Assembly (NCBI RefSeq): GCF_002850255.1
Contig: NZ_CP022522.1
Coordinates: 1,859,125 to 1,923,124, forward strand
DNA length: 64,000 nt
Direction: 5' to 3'
Source of the DNA: Pseudoalteromonas sp. NC201
GTDB lineage: Bacteria; Pseudomonadota; Gammaproteobacteria; Enterobacterales; Alteromonadaceae
Made by a program: the position numbers and the translations under genes. Positions 63,873 to 64,000 of the stretch are shown piece after piece. Within the stretch, counting starts at the first letter, position 1, and each line of letters opens with the position of its first letter. The notes under the pieces were generated by a model that did no database searches, was not told where the DNA came from, and saw nothing but the letters and a program-made list of their open reading frames with translations.

Positions 63873-64000
63873 GCGCCTTTGGTCTAAGTGGGGTTTTCAT
63901 CAGAAGCCTTGGGATCTATACTATGTGCGCAATTTGGGATAGCTGACTATTTGCATAAATATTCAGCTTTTTTAGTATAAAAAATTGGATAAAGCATCAT

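Overview
The window looks like a chromosomal segment of a marine gammaproteobacterium of the Alteromonadales, most likely Pseudoalteromonas. This is an inference from gene content and order and from moderately AT-rich DNA. Pointers are the norM/ribE divergent pair, BI-1 next to tusDCBE, proQ-prc, the pyrD-zapC-rlmKL-uup block, the large NAD-dependent glutamate dehydrogenase, and DUF3080, DUF2835, DUF3466 and DUF3718 proteins. I see no prophage, transposase, integrase or CRISPR array. Almost everything is core genome.

Layout. 1-3.4 kb: the end of a hybrid sensor kinase, a secreted metallopeptidase-like protein, a small lipocalin-like secreted protein, a quinone oxidoreductase and a GNAT acetyltransferase. 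3.4-4.1 kb: two tRNA-Val(GAC) genes on the minus strand, followed on the same strand by three ~139-bp tandem units built from decayed tRNA-Val 3' parts. 4.1-9.8 kb: DUF3080 lipoprotein, MATE pump, riboflavin synthase, a cysteine-rich small protein, a fructosamine-kinase-like protein lacking two catalytic aspartates, DUF445 and DUF3718 proteins. 10.2-12.8 kb: two tandem exported amidohydrolases, the second without its metal motif. 12.9-14.9 kb: tusDCBE (tRNA 2-thiouridine sulfur relay) and a BI-1 membrane protein. 15.2-15.4 kb: two identical tRNA-Ser(UGA) genes. 15.6-24.2 kb: a small membrane protein, msrC-like/unknown/proQ/prc, nhaC, pepN and DUF2835.

24.2-31.3 kb: a four-gene envelope operon (DUF1302 outer-membrane-type protein, DUF1329 periplasmic protein, YCF48 propeller, MMPL/RND permease) behind a promoter with an 18-bp near-palindrome at its predicted start point. 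This is the best candidate here for a poorly described multi-protein system, probably moving a lipophilic molecule across the envelope. 31.5-44.7 kb: NAD-glutamate dehydrogenase, pyrD, zapC, a zinc-ribbon protein, rlmKL, a glutaredoxin-like protein, uup and a DUF3466 protein. 44.8-52.7 kb: DUF2062 overlapping head-to-head with comEC, then msbA-lpxK-ycaR-kdsB-pseudouridine synthase-tcdA. 52.8-54.4 kb: csdA-csdE, the sulfur-transfer partners of tcdA. 54.5-63.8 kb: TCA cycle genes, with gltA divergent from sdhCDAB-sucAB. SucB carries two nearly identical lipoyl domains, and a strong terminator follows it.

Themes are tRNA modification and sulfur transfer (tus, csd, tcdA), lipid A and Kdo supply (msbA, lpxK, kdsB), envelope proteostasis (prc) and central metabolism. 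All function calls rest on recognised motifs, lengths and gene order read by eye. No database search was run.
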